A stretch of 64,000 nt of DNA from Chrysomallon squamiferum (GCA_012295275.1 CM022679.1:3183412-3247411); one strand, 5' to 3'. Numbered from the stretch's first letter, positions 13,179 through 42,929 are shown. Numbers and translations: made by a program. Notes: generated from the sequence alone by a model not told the origin.

Positions 13179-13220
13179 ACGTTCTGCGCGAGACGTTCTG
13201 CACGAGACGTTCTGCGCGAG
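13179..13220. repeat. Three tandem copies of a 14-bp GC-rich unit
   Basis: Units ACGTTCTGCGCGAG at 13179-13192 and 13207-13220, with one substitution in the middle copy (CACGAG ending). A partial fourth GACGTTCTG sits at about 13236-13244. The array lies in the GC-rich upstream region of bHLH gene B, so it may be a promoter-proximal minisatellite or a binding-site array. Confidence 0.85.
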
Positions 13221-13606
13221 ACAGCCGCATAGCGGGACGTTCTGAAAGCGAGTCAGCCACTTGAGGGCGCGTGGCCACCCATGTGCGACAGTCGATCTCA
13301 TTGGACGTTTTACGTACGTAGTCCTTCGTCGAACACGCCGCCGTGTTGATGATAAAAGGTGGAGAGTGTTTGATTTCGATATAATCACGACAGGTACTGC
13401 TACTTTTCGGAAGGGCTGGTTTCAATAGACTCCCGTGAAATAGGAAAGAGGAACGTTTGCGAGCAGAATAGTAGTTTCCGTAACGCTTTCAAAAATAGGT
13501 ACATGGATTTTTATTTATAACAGGCAAAACAGCATTATGTGAATTGTTATTTATATTATAAATATTATGCATGTTGTATATATATGCATGTATGCAGGTG
13601 CAGCTA

Positions 13607-13614
13607 TATAAATA
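13607..13614 (+). promoter_or_regulatory. TATA-like box upstream of bHLH gene B
   Basis: TATAAATA 84 bp upstream of the coding ORF beginning, with CAGGTG (13595-13600) just before it and CAGCTG (13656-13661) just after, the E-box types bound by Atonal-class dimers. Transcription would start near 13637-13646, giving an intronless mRNA with a short leader. An alternative reading is that TTTTCAG at 13641-13647 is a splice acceptor and a noncoding first exon lies further upstream. Confidence 0.35.
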
Positions 13615-13697
13615 ATTATTACTTTATGTTTTTATTTGTGTTTTCAGAAGCGGACCAGCTGTTAAGGGTGTAACGTTTACGACAGCATCTTTTCGCA

Positions 13698-14279
13698 ATG
13701 AACGTAACGACTCTGGACGAGCAGGAACTGCAGCAGACGGCTCGTTACAGAAAGTGCGTCAACATCACCCTCGACTCGACGATGCTTACAAGCAAACTGA
13801 CAATCAACACCACGCAGGAAGGGCAGGTCTGCAGACACAGGCTCTCCTCCCTCGGAGACAGCCCCCCGTCCACGCCCTGCACGCCTCTCACTTCGGCCAG
13901 CTCCGTGGGCAGCGAGGGCCACTACTTCACCTTCTCGCCGCTGTCGTTTCCCGAAGACGACAGCGACAACGATCACTCGGCCGGTTCGCCGTGCAAGACC
14001 CCTCAGATCATCTCTCCCACAGCAGCAACAACGACGACAACGCCGAGAAGTTCGTCGAAGAGGACGAAGACGAAGGCGACGAAGGCAGAGATGAAGCGAC
14101 GACGTCTGGCCGCTAACGCCAGAGAGAGGCGACGGATGGACGGACTGAACGTCGCGTTTGACAAACTGCGGGCCGTGTTGCCGGACACGCTGGAAGACAG
14201 GCAGTGGTCCAAGTACGACACGCTGCAGATGGCGCAGACCTACATCGAGGCTCTCAACGAAATTCTTGCCAAACGATAA
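13698..14279 (+). CDS. Atonal-family bHLH transcription factor (gene B)
   Basis: Predicted 193-residue nuclear transcription factor. The C-terminal bHLH (about residues 133-190) has basic region [11 protein letters not shown], helix 1 [13 protein letters not shown], a loop with the unusual sequence [15 protein letters not shown], then [12 protein letters not shown]. It shares LNVAFD and AQTYI.AL.EIL with gene A, so the two look like paralogues. The QWSKYD loop/helix 2 junction departs from the usual LSKYE/LSKHE of Atonal proteins. The N-terminal half is rich in Ser/Thr-Pro ([10 protein letters not shown]), acidic (EDDSDNDH) and Thr-rich, with a Lys/Arg/Thr-rich stretch before the basic region. 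The ATG has G at -3, the coding block is clearly GC-richer than its flanks, and no intron interrupts it. A 207-residue open frame on the opposite strand is a shadow. Role: E-box-binding proneural or sensory-cell specification factor, by family. Confidence 0.9.
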   Translation: MNVTTLDEQELQQTARYRKCVNITLDSTMLTSKLTINTTQEGQVCRHRLSSLGDSPPSTPCTPLTSASSVGSEGHYFTFSPLSFPEDDSDNDHSAGSPCKTPQIISPTAATTTTTPRSSSKRTKTKATKAEMKRRRLAANARERRRMDGLNVAFDKLRAVLPDTLEDRQWSKYDTLQMAQTYIEALNEILAKR

Positions 14280-15189
14280 CTCCGAAATATTATCAGACAA
14301 GATTTTATGTTTGGAACTGTAAAAGACAGAAAGAGAAAAATATTCGTTGTTGTTATGCCCAAGTGATAAGAAAATTTACTTCTTTTTTTTTTTTTAAGAA
14401 AAACAAATATATATATATATATATATATAGATATATAGATATAGCTATGAAAAAGAAATTGTTGATGATTTTTACTTTGAAGTAACACGTTGTAAGCTGT
14501 TTCATGTTCCTAAGAAGAATTCTGTAGAAAATGTAATATTTCATAGAATATGAAAAGTATAGGTACATCTATATAAATTTTTGCTTCCATCTCAAGGCTC
14601 AAGGAAATTTCAATTAGGACCCACAAGTGAAAGAATTTTTCTGAATTAACATCATTACGTACTGTAATTCCGTTCGACATTTTAAACATTTGTTATAAAC
14701 GCTATTTCACATTTAGGAGGATCGTTCAGAATAATAATAATTAAAAAATTATCTGCTTATATTTCACTGGATTGCCTTTAACTGCATTAAGACATTTCAA
14801 TGGACATTATATTTCTCCAACTGATTTTCTGCTGTTTTCAAACCAAAAAAAAAAAAAACTTCATATCGCACATAAGTGAACAATCACTTCGACTGTTTTA
14901 GGACTGATATTTAGAATTTAGTGAATCTTTCAGATAACATAAGGATTATAATGCGATCTACAAACGAACTGACTCAGATGAAAAGCAAGAAGAACACTGA
15001 TCTCTTTGTTAACAGCTGTTGTTTTTTTATTTTTTATTAATTATTTAAACTTCGCTTTCTATACGTTTTTGAAAGAACAGTGCAAAAGAAAACAGGTGTT
15101 TATACATTTATTCTGTGAAAACAAGAACCAAACATTACCAAACAGTTAAACAGCATATATCAGAAGAATAAGAAAGCTGCGAGAAAGAC

Positions 15190-15195
15190 AATAAA
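15190..15195 (+). terminator. Candidate AATAAA polyadenylation signal for bHLH gene B
   Basis: AATAAA about 910 nt past the gene B stop. It is one of the first perfect AATAAA hexamers downstream, but the distance is long and the signal is common by chance in this AT-rich DNA. Confidence 0.2.
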
Positions 15196-16841
15196 AGATG
15201 TGTCCAGTCTGAAAGAACAAGAGAAATGAGCACAAAATGTAAACAACGGAGAATCATAATTAGTGAAATATGTTTCTAAACGAGAAGTTGAACAGAAATT
15301 CCTGTGCGGAAAGATTATCACTTTTTGAAAATATTAACGAATATGATAAAAACAACAGCGGTCAGAAAGAAGAAAAGTGAATCAGAATGGGAAATTGTAT
15401 GATATTGGAATCTATGTGACTGTATCAGTGAAAATAATTTAATGAAGACACAAAGAAGACTTGAACTGTTCAGAAACCGCGACATCTTAGCTGCACGGAC
15501 GTAGAGAGCGGCCATGTTTGAAAACTGTTGCCATATTTGAAACAAAAACAATTAAACAAAAGTTCCCGCCTTACATCGCTAAGTTTTAAGCTTCTCTTTC
15601 GGTAGCTGATGTCTAAATTCCACTCTCAGATTCCCACGTCGGATAATGAGGTACATTTGAGAACATTGCTTCGACTGATATCCAGTCAATCACTGCATCT
15701 ATCTGTGTAACGGCTGTTAGCAGTTTGGCGTAACGACTTACAGATGTGCAGTTACTCCACTGTGTGCACGAAGATACATTCCACTGGACGACAGTGTAAC
15801 CAGCGATTAGGTAAATTAGAAAGTTTGATATAATTATGTAACCAGATGGACACGAAATGTCTCTTATGTTTCCAAAAGCCTTACAAGAAACGGATTTTGA
15901 TATTACTTTTGTAATTTTTTATTTTTATAAAGAGTGCTCATGTTTTTATGCCATTAATTTTTGTATAATTATCGTTAGAGATTTCAGATAAATTTCACTG
16001 TTATTGTTTGTTAGATTTACATTGGTTGTGAAATATATCGTACACTAATATTACTGCTGTATATAACACGTTAACGACCTTTAATATATCTCATTACAAA
16101 GATTTTTTTTTTATTCAGGAATTTTGATTAATGAAATGCCTTGCCGTTTTTGAGGATTATGTTAATTTAGTTTTATAAAGTAAAGAGAAATCGAATGATG
16201 TCGAACGTAGATTGAATTTTCTATCATTCTTTCTTTCTTTATTTTATTGACTTATTATTATTAATATCATCATCATCAACATAATCATCATCATCATCAT
16301 TATGTCGAATTCGTGTAAAACAAACTCTATTCAGACTGAGTGAAATTGCTAAACACGATTTTTTTTTTTCCTATCTATAAATACCCGACCTACTTTAAGG
16401 CGTGGGATTTTATCATTTATCGAGGTTACTATAAACGTCCTTACTACGAAACCGTCAGTTAATGGGTTACTGCGGTAGCGTTTCGTTAATGGGGTTACTA
16501 ATGGAGCTTAATCGTGTATGGAGGTTAAACAGGACTGGGCTATTTAACGAGACTGTGTAAAACCTGCTGAATGAGGGTTTTACTGGGCTCTGTCAGTTAA
16601 TCAGATTACTAACACTTACCTAACAGTGGGTTGTTTTATTATTCTTTTTAGGCAGTCATATAATAATTTATTCAAGAATAACCAGATTTTTTTTTTCTAG
16701 CACTGTATTAGTGTAGAGATATAATTATCAGAGAATAATATTTGTAAATAGCTAACTTTGTACAGAACAAATTAGTCGATAGTTACAGTTTACTTTTTGA
16801 AAAATGCTATATGAAATGAAAAAATTGGTCGGTTATTATTT

Positions 16842-16843
<2 letters not shown>

Positions 16844-16928
<85 letters not shown>
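16844..16928. repeat. (CT)n microsatellite
   Basis: About 42 uninterrupted CT repeats. Confidence 0.98.
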
Positions 16929-16935
<7 letters not shown>

Positions 16936-18047
16936 TCTTGAATAAAAAATTGATTGTAGAACTAAAATGAAAACAAATTTCATAAATATAATTAAAACGA
17001 AGAAGACGGTCCTTTACGGTAATAATATCAAACATAAAATAAAACAAATAGATAATCAAAACTAAACGTAACTTTAAACAAAAAGACTCTTGCGCCTTTG
17101 AAACAGTAAATAAAACGCTAGCTATTAAATGCTGCGCTTTGTCATTCAAAATTAATTGTTCATTTGTATATACAATTTGATAATATTCGTAAGAAAAATT
17201 CATACGTTTAAAACATATCTAAGATCATTATATATATGGCAAAATAATAAAAAGTGCTATTTATTTTCATTAGGGGAAAAAAAAAAAAAAAAAAAAAAGG
17301 ATAAAGAGAAAAGAAGAAAAAAGAAAAGAAAAGAAAAAAAAAATTCTGTTAACGGAATAGGAAGCCTGTTTCAAATTTTAAAGGGAGACTACTTGCTCAA
17401 AATTTGAATGAATTTTTCTTTCTGAAAAGTTTCAGTATTTAATCCAGGATACATTAAACTGTTTACAGAATGTTAATTTATTACCATAAAACCTATGAAA
17501 AACAGTCTCTGGTTAGGACAAGGTGGTAATTATTTCAAGGAATGTCGCTGTTATTTTACACTTTTTCTTTTATTAGCGTTAATCACGCATTTATTTGTTT
17601 CAATGTAACTTATAGCGTGCGCTCCGTGTGACGAGTCTGTCAAAACTTTCCACCGTTAAAACCCGCCAACGCCTCTTTCCTGGGACTGGTTGCTATTGAA
17701 ACCACCCCGACATATTCTGGATACCCGTTCAATGGGGCAGGCGAAGTAATTATCTAATATGTCGTCTCATCGGCATTTTTTTTTTTATATATTTTTTATT
17801 ATTATTATTATTATTAAATTTTTTGTATCTGCAAGAATGCCGACGGCAGGTGCCAAATAAGAATAACGTACATCCAACATTTCCAGAAAGCATTCTCGCC
17901 ATCTTTTGTTGTCAATTAAAGCTTTGCCAACGTTTTTCGGAAGCTCCACAATAAAATGATTCAGTTCTTACCACCACCGACGTTAAATGATGCGTGGCCC
18001 GCCCGTACTACAAAAGCCGAGTTTCTTTGGGGTAGGGAAAGTGTGAA

Positions 18048-18057
18048 GTCACGTGAC
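18048..18057. promoter_or_regulatory. Palindromic GTCACGTGAC E-box in a GC-rich pocket
   Basis: A perfect 10-bp palindrome of the type bound by USF/TFE-like bHLH-ZIP factors. It sits in a CpG-rich pocket (17990-18180) that also contains GACGTCGC. The composition suggests a promoter, but no exon was recognised beside it. Confidence 0.3.
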
Positions 18058-21000
18058 CGAGCGACGTCGCCTCGCATTGCACGAGGAAAGAGTGGGGAGC
18101 AGACGGTTGGCCGCGCGCCCGAGGGTATGTTCGTACGCCGTCTTTTCATCTTTTTCAAAGCCGGCGTAAATGCAATTGATATAGTTGTGAGTGGGTGAAT
18201 TGCTTCAGTGGATTGTTGCGTTGTTAAACCGACGGGCTCTCGAAATGTAAAGTAATTTACCAATAGTATATAAATAAATGTCTTTACGGCTCAGAGGATG
18301 TTTTTGTGTTTTGCGTAGAAAGTTCCGTTTTCTTCTTCTTCTTCGTGTATCATCGTGAAGTTTCGTTTCATCTTCGTTTCATTTTGCTTTGTTATCTTAA
18401 TTAATTTTTTTTTTTTTTTTTTTAAATTGCCGTAATAGTCGTAACTTGATTTTTGAATGCGAAAAATAATCTACTTTTTTTTTTCTCAGTATAATTTTTA
18501 ATAAATAATAAAACTATTTATTATTTATCATTAAATAAATGTAACTTCATGTTTAATAAAGCAACTGATTTTAGATTATATATATACTATGTACTTAAAG
18601 TATTGTTAATTGCACACAACCTGTAACATTATTTTACAGTATAGTAACAAGATAAATGAAGGTTTATAATTATATGTTATCAACCATCCGTTTACAGTTT
18701 CAGTATTTAAAGTGTACTTGAGGTAGGGCCAACGTTACTATAGTTTAAATACATTTTTCATATTTCCAAGTGACTTTTGATTTAGTTCTATATTTGTAAC
18801 ATAATATAATTTAACAATATTTTTTTAGTTACAATTCGTATACTTCGACCTCATTGTTTTGTGTTATTGACAATCCTTTCCTAATAATAAAGTATGCAAG
18901 TTTTCATTTTCATTTATTTCTTCTCTATTTATGACATCATTTCATACATTATAATTGTGAAACTTGGATAGTTTTGTCAGTTTGCAGTCCTACGTCATTG
19001 GAAAAATGAAAATACGATTAGTCTTTGGTATATATAAATAAAATGTTCAGATGTACCCAACTCACTTTATTATGAGCAAAGTCAAGTCTTCTCAAACCGT
19101 TTTACATAATGTTCATGTTTTATAATTAATAATATATATATATATAATGTTTTAATTCTGATAATTGTCACTGCCATCAATTTTGTAAAATGTTTTATTT
19201 TTTATTTTACGTAAACAATTATGATTATAAATTCTTATAATGTGCATTTTGTAATAACTATCAACGTATGCAATATATTTGTTTAATATCATTACCTTGA
19301 CGAATGTTATCATTTTCCACATAATACATAATAAAATAAACTATTTCATCTATATTTTTTTGACATACAGTTCATAATAACAATACATTTGTTTGTAATT
19401 ATCACAAGTCTCATAAATCTACATTCAGTGATCTCAGCAACTGTATTTTTAATTTCATCTTTCTGAATTTTTTTGTCAAGTATATGACAGTTTTGTATTC
19501 ATAAATAATATAATTATTGTATCTAAATCAATAATGAATGTATTTTTAATTTGTTATATTTAATGACATAAATAACATACCTTTTTTCTTTGTTTTTGCC
19601 ATCCACAAAATCATGATTTATATCAATTTTCTGTAATTTATTATCTTTATGAAAATATATTTTATTATAAGTTCCTCACTTTAAAATTGTATAATAAACA
19701 CTTTATAATAATTATTAATTAAACATCGTTTTATCATATTCTGTTATCGTATTCTCATTCCGAAAGCATTCAATTTACAAATGCCAGCATTTTACTGAAC
19801 AGTTTATATTTGTCAATCATATACAATGTACATTTTACAGTTAGCAATATTGTTGTGAATTCATTATCTTAAGAATGTTGTTGAATATTCATGCCAGAAA
19901 TGTGAACAAATAAACGAACCAATGTTTTGTTAACAATGACATATTTGCTCAGTAGATAAGCAAGTTAGTACCATGTTTTCTATTTTTCTATTTACAATAA
20001 ATTTATTTCTATTTTTTATTTCTAAAGTCTTGTTGTTGTTATTTATTAATTATTATTTTTGTTTTTTTAATTACGTAGTTATTACTGTTACTTTTTTAGT
20101 TATAATCAAAATTTTATTTTGTAACTGAACTCGGCAAAGACGGTGAGATCGGGAAGCGATCCCGGTGCCTAGGGCAATCGAAAATAATGTTTTAAGAAAC
20201 GTTTCAAATCTGTATTTATTATCTGCAGTGACTTGGCACCATTTATACAGTTCACCCGTATAAACTCTACAAGGACAGGAAAATCTGCTGTCACTAATCG
20301 TGTTTTCTTTTAGCAGCAAATATAAATTTTATATTCCTTCCCATGAACAGGAAATCTCATTCCACGGCCTTTGACAAACCATTACAGGAGGACATGATGT
20401 GCGGTCTAAACATGTGTCTTAGACACGCTCCACTGAAGCGTGAAATAACATCTTTTTATTTCCTTTCGCGTTTATCTGCGCTGAGTTATTTTTAATAATG
20501 ATTAATTGACGCCATGTCACAAAGCGCGCGGGGTTACTCTCAAAAGAAATGTTAAATACGTTAGCCAGTGGCACAGAAAAACAACAACACGTCACAGTGT
20601 GAAGGTAACAAAATCTTGTGTGACCAATAGAACACGAGAACCCAGCAGGCCCCACTCTCTGTACTGAAATAAGTGTGGCTGTAGTGTTGTCTCATGCTTT
20701 TCATGAACGGATTCTAAGTGTGTTAATACCGGAGATCAGTTGACAAATTCTTTAAGAAAAATCGGTGATCATACATTATGTCTCTGTTACTTAAAAAAAA
20801 AAAAAAAAAACACCAGCAGATTTATTATGTGTCTGTGTATGTTTGTGTTTGTGTGTGTGACATTCCGTAAAAGAGATTCAAAAGATAAAAGCATTTCACA
20901 AGTCTTTAATGTTGTATAACATTACTCAGAACGTGGCACATTCATTACTTTACGACATTTGAGCTATAACCGTCACTGCATGAATGCGGCGAATTCAGCC

Positions 21001-21517
21001 CCTGCTGGGTAATGTGGAGACGATCTCAGAACCTCTCAGACCTCCCTCGGTTCCGCTTCATTCTAACATAACGTACATTGGGCACGCTCAGTCAGTCTCT
21101 TTTTTTTCTATCCATGTCCCACATTTCCACTCACTTCTTTAACTTAACTCTAAAACCGTGCGTCTTAAAATAACAAACATCTATGCTTCATAATCGTGTC
21201 TAATAAAAAGAAGAAGAAGAAGAAGAAAAAAATCTTTCCTCTTTATTTTTTAATTTTTGTTTAGATACGGGGGTTAAGGAGTGTCTGATTTGTCTGTCGT
21301 AAGAGATGCGTCATAGCAGGTGCAGACGTCCGTCAGTTTATCTGTGTGTGTGGAATTAAATCAGACTGAAATAAAAAAAGGAAAAAAGAGAAAGAAAGAA
21401 AGAAAGAAGATTTATCACGTTGAGATCGGCAGCTGTGGGCATGATTATTAAAAGCCGATATCAGAATAAACGTTTTTGACTTCTTCTTTTTCTTCTTTGT
21501 CGAACTCTCGGACAGGG

Positions 21518-21519
<2 letters not shown>

Positions 21520-21569
<50 letters not shown>

Positions 21570-21588
21570 CTTCTTTCTTCTTCTTATT

Positions 21589-21671
<83 letters not shown>

Positions 21672-21710
21672 CATCATCATCATCATCATCATTATTATTA
21701 TTATTATTTT
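21520..21710. repeat. Compound trinucleotide microsatellite (TTG)n-(TTA)n-(TCA)n-(TTA)n
   Basis: Roughly 17 TTG units to 21569, a short TTC-rich junction, about 28 TTA units, then seven TCA units and more TTA. Open frames of 71-127 residues here are poly-Leu, poly-Ile or poly-Asn translations of the repeat. Confidence 0.95.
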
Positions 21711-21912
21711 CTTCATAAAAGTTATGTTTTAATACACCCCAATAGTGAATGATTCCTTATGTACATATTTTTATTTTGTTAATCATATCGAAATCTACAT
21801 CTCTCTTTCTGTCTCTCCATTCATCCATCCATCCATCCAGTTATTTATGTATCTATATGTCTGTCTCTCTCTATTTATCCATCTATATCCATCCATCCGT
21901 CTATATGTGTCT

Positions 21913-21925
21913 AGCTATCTATCTG

Positions 21926-22001
<76 letters not shown>
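21913..22001. repeat. (CTAT)n tetranucleotide microsatellite
   Basis: About 20 CTAT units following a degenerate CCAT/CTAT leader from 21815. Confidence 0.95.
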
Positions 22002-22002
<1 letters not shown>

Positions 22003-22756
22003 TAAACTATCTATCGGTTTATTCATATTTATCGTGTTCAAGATTTTTCTGTTGATTATATTTCATTTCAAAACATCAGTAGTAATAATTATTATTATAA
22101 CAATACTCCTATTACTACTACAACAACGACTTCTGCTAATATAGTTACTATGTTTATTATAAATAGTTCAAAAAAAAAAAAAAAAAAAAAAAACATTAAA
22201 AAATAAATAAATAAGTTTCCTAGCGAGAATAAATGCGAAGTGTCCGTTAACCATTTCACTGCAACAGACAAACGGACAAAAATACAACATATTCCCTACA
22301 GAGAGCACAGACTTTAATACAACGAGAAAGCTGTTACATATTCATACTTCATCTGTCATCTACCTTTAAAATGTAGGCAAGTGACAAGCTGTGTATTTCT
22401 TACACTCACAAAGAAAACGTATATATGTTAAAGAAATAATATCTAAGTACACGAATTACATTGTCTGGTGAAGCATTTCCGCAAGGCCAGGAAACTGCCC
22501 TATTGTTCTGACCACTTGAAATGCTCTACGGGTGTCCCCCCCTCCGGACAATGACCGCCCAGGGATGTTGCACCCTGTCTTGAAAAACTTCCTTTGAAAT
22601 TCGACTAATAAAAGGTTATAAGGGAAAGTATATATTTTTTTTATGATGATTACTGCTTGTGTTTTCTCACCTTTGTATTGATGTCATCATTGATGTTTCC
22701 AGTTCCATGGTGATTTTCTATAAAACGATCAACAGTTGTACTCCATATAAAAGAAA

Positions 22757-22789
<33 letters not shown>

Positions 22790-22955
22790 AAATAAACGAT
22801 CGCTTGAATGGTTCTAAATACTATATGGAGTGTTTCGTGTAGTAAATATTTCTCCGTAAGACCGCGAATTAGTTTGAAAAAAAAGAAGAAAAGGAATGGA
22901 GATGGATGGAAAAAAGTGAGAGAGAGGAAAAAAGACAAAAACAAAGTGAAAGCAA

Positions 22956-22959
<4 letters not shown>

Positions 22960-23034
<75 letters not shown>
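22960..23034. repeat. (AG)n microsatellite
   Basis: About 37 uninterrupted AG repeats. A poly-A run lies 170 bp to the left (22760-22787). Confidence 0.98.
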
Positions 23035-23038
<4 letters not shown>

Positions 23039-23294
23039 ATTTTTTGTATCAAATGGCTGGAAGGTATAGGCCAATCTCTGTTTAGCAAAGACAAGATAAG
23101 AGAACTAACGGGAGATAGAAATATATAACAGCTGTTGACAGTCCTATTTAGTATATGTTTTGAAAGAAATGAAATTGGCTTACAAGAGAATCTTTATTTA
23201 CTATTATACTGATGTTCAAGTTGTTTAAATTGGGGAAAATATGGCCTCTGGTCTCACAGTAGAAGGAATGAAAGTATGAGTAAAATCATCATCA

Positions 23295-23341
<47 letters not shown>

Positions 23342-24086
23342 ATAATAATAATAATAATAATAAAAAAGAAAAATAATAAATGTAAAACAACAAAAGAAGA
23401 ATAAAATGAAAGAACAGACTTGAACAATAATGTGTTTGTCCTTTCTTACTGAATAAGGTCCTAAAAAGAAAAAATTAAGAAACAAACAAAACTTTAATAT
23501 ATTAAAAATAATTTTAAAATCACAGTCAAAAGAAAACGCAAAACATGATTTCTTTTTTTATTATAAAACTTTGAACTTTGACATTAACAAATCAACAGAT
23601 AATCGAGTTTGATCTATTTCAAATTAAAAATAACAATACAATCATCATAGAGGTGCATAAAATGAAAAATATAAACAATAGTGATTTTCACTGTAAAATG
23701 AACATTGTTATCAGAAATACTTGAATAAATAGAACACACTGTTTTGTATTTTTCACTGGAAAAATATGAACCATTACAATGGTTTGGAATACTGTGTCTC
23801 ACACTGAATTTATCAATGTTAAATCTAAGCAGATTTCCAATGCTTGGCAACATTATTTGTATAATAATAATAATCATTATAATAATAACAAACCTATTGT
23901 AAATCAGAAGCATATTAATCATGATTTGATGTGGACATACTGCATCACATTTTGTAATTCATGTCATCTTTCTTTCTCTCACTCTCTCACTCTGTCTCTC
24001 ACAGAAATCATCATTATAAACAAAATAAAAACACAGCTGTAAATATATATATTTACACACACACACATATACATAATATATTTTGT

Positions 24087-24092
24087 TTTATT
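24087..24092 (-). terminator. Candidate AATAAA polyadenylation signal for cadherin gene 1
   Basis: AATAAA on the minus strand, 875 nt past the stop at 24967. A variant ATTAAA lies nearer at 24260-24265. The choice cannot be made by eye. Confidence 0.25.
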
Positions 24093-24966
24093 AATTATTT
24101 CTATTTGCTATTTCTCTGTTCATTAATTACAAGATCATAGTTGTGATAAAAGCACTGTTTAAATAGGACCAGATTATTATTAAATGCAAATCTGTCTGCC
24201 AGCTTCTGGATTCAGGTGTAAGCTACAACAGCATTCTCATCAATTCCAAATTTTGTGTATTTAATTTTTATGATTTTTTTGATGATCAATAAATCTTTTG
24301 TTAAGATGACATCATCCAGTAGCAATCAATATTAAAATTACAGTTCTCCATAGCAAAGTTCTTTTTTTCAGAGGTTTTGAAAATAAACCCCAAAAAGAAA
24401 ATAATTTGTAACGTCATTGTCTAACTGTAACTGTGACATTCCATTCACTGATGTTAAATGAAATTACAGAACTGGCTGAAAGCTTACAACTTGTCATGGA
24501 AAATATTTTATGGTTGTAATCATTTGGAGACAGATTGTCAGATATTTAGCTTTCTAAATCTGAATGATTAAATCACAAATTAAAACCCATCTCACATACT
24601 GAGAATACATTATTAACAAAATTAATTATAATTTCATGTGTTAGTTGTGTTGTTACTCATATTTGTTCAGTTCCAACAACTCTGCACACACTTTGACCAA
24701 CCTTGCCATCTCTAAATCTACATCAGACTGAATCTTTCACTCAAAAATAATACAGAAACATGTAACTGTGTATATGTGTTTGTGTGTGTGTGTATGTGTG
24801 TCTTTATCTGTTTATATCTGTGTGTGTATGTGTTTATGTGTTGTGTCCGTGTATTTATGTATATATAAACATTCATTCTTGCAGTTAAAAATCATTAAAT
24901 GTGTTTGTGTATGTGTGTCTGTGTGTGTGTTTGTGTGGATATGTGTGTATGTGTACGTTATTGCAG

Positions 24967-41342
<16,376 letters not shown>

Positions 41343-41574
41343 ACTTCTGAAAAAAATGAAAAGAAACCTGTAAGTACATTCGAAATCCTTTCATGTTAGA
41401 TTTCAGTCGTCATGAGATAGAGATAGCGAGAAAGTCAGAGAGACAGAAAGAAAGACAGAAAGACATACAGACAGACATATTGATAGATAGATGGATAGAT
41501 GGATAGATAGATAGGTAAATAAGTAATTAGACAGATAAATAGAGATAGATACAAAGGGAAGAGAGACAGAGATG

Positions 41575-41681
<107 letters not shown>

Positions 41682-42929
41682 ACTGTCTTAACAACCACAA
41701 TTTAAAGTTTAAATATTTACTAACACAGATACGCTGTAGGTGATAAAGATTATACAAACGTTAAAGTGATAAGCAGATTATCTAAGAAATCGATATTCTA
41801 ACCTGAAATATATTGTTAACACTAAGATAACGCTTTGAAAACTAAGAAACTGAGATAAAATCAGATTTTTTTTTCTATAAAGAATATATTTCGAAATAAA
41901 CTCAATTAATTTACAGAACATTTTAAATACAATTATTATTATTTTCAGAATAAACGAAAAGAATTAACAAATAGAAACTAATAAATAAAAATTCAAAACT
42001 TTTATTCAACGTTGAATTGTTATGTATCAATTCATGCATGATAATAATTATTGCCAAAGTAAGCGATCTTTTTTATCTTTGGATGTTGTACACAGGTTAT
42101 AATTAGTATATATATATATACTTGTTATTATTATTATTATTATTATTTCTTCAAAATATTAAATACGTGTAAAAATTGTTCTAAAATGAATGTTATTATA
42201 TGATGTCATTTCGTATTCGAAAGTACTAATAAAAACAAAAACTAAATGAAGATATGAATGTAGAAATTAAAATAGTAAATAATGATGATGATGATGATGA
42301 TGACAATGTGAAGATAAAAATGATAATAATAATAATAATGATGATGATGACGATAATAATAACAATGAATATAATGAAAATAATAACAGTGGTAATACTA
42401 CTAATAATATGATGATAACGATGATGATGATTTTAATGATGACGATAATCATCATCATCTTTGAATAAGATGTATAAACACACATGTATGTAAGTATATA
42501 AAATACACATCAACACATACCAACCTTTTTTTCTAGATTAAACCAGCAAAAATAATCAGCAGCAACTTTACATTGTCAGAACGACACACATTTAATTGCA
42601 CACGTTTCAGCTCGTGTTGGAATAGGACAGTTTCATAGACTAATCAACAAGATGAAATAATATATCCCAAATACTGTACCGTAGAATAAATTAACTTTTA
42701 AATTTTAAAACAAGATTTAAAACTCCAAGAATCAATCAGCTAGAAAATAGATAAATAATCCTTTAGGAAACTGTTTATCATGCTAAGTATATATATATGT
42801 ATATATATAGCAGAGTATATTCCAAAATAATCCTGTTTATCTCCGTTCAATAGAAAAAGTAGACTTCAGTACACTTGTCACATTTTCTTTTGATTTAAAA
42901 ATCTTGGCTGTAAAAAAGTGCTAAGTCAG

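Larger units (their letters stand above)
14280..24086. other. Intergenic region; no gene recognised
   Basis: Nearly 10 kb with no protein-like frame; longer frames translate CT, ATT or CTAT repeats. The first kilobase should contain the 3' UTR of bHLH gene B. Non-repetitive, GC-richer pockets occur near 15600-15800, 16380-16640, 17600-18250, 20120-20700 and 20940-21130. The pocket at 17840-18180 combines an E-box, a Sox-like CTTTTGTTG and CAATTA motifs. The rest is AT-rich with microsatellites listed separately. Confidence 0.6.

Noticed and set aside
13677-14300. 207-residue open frame opposite bHLH gene B
   Set aside because: Antisense shadow of a GC-rich coding exon; no domain, and the plus strand carries the bHLH.
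21333-21732. Poly-Asn, poly-Ile and poly-Leu proteins
   Set aside because: Trinucleotide microsatellite translations in several frames.
22490-22600. GC-richer block as a tRNA or SINE
   Set aside because: No cloverleaf, no A/B box pair and no poly-A tail seen.
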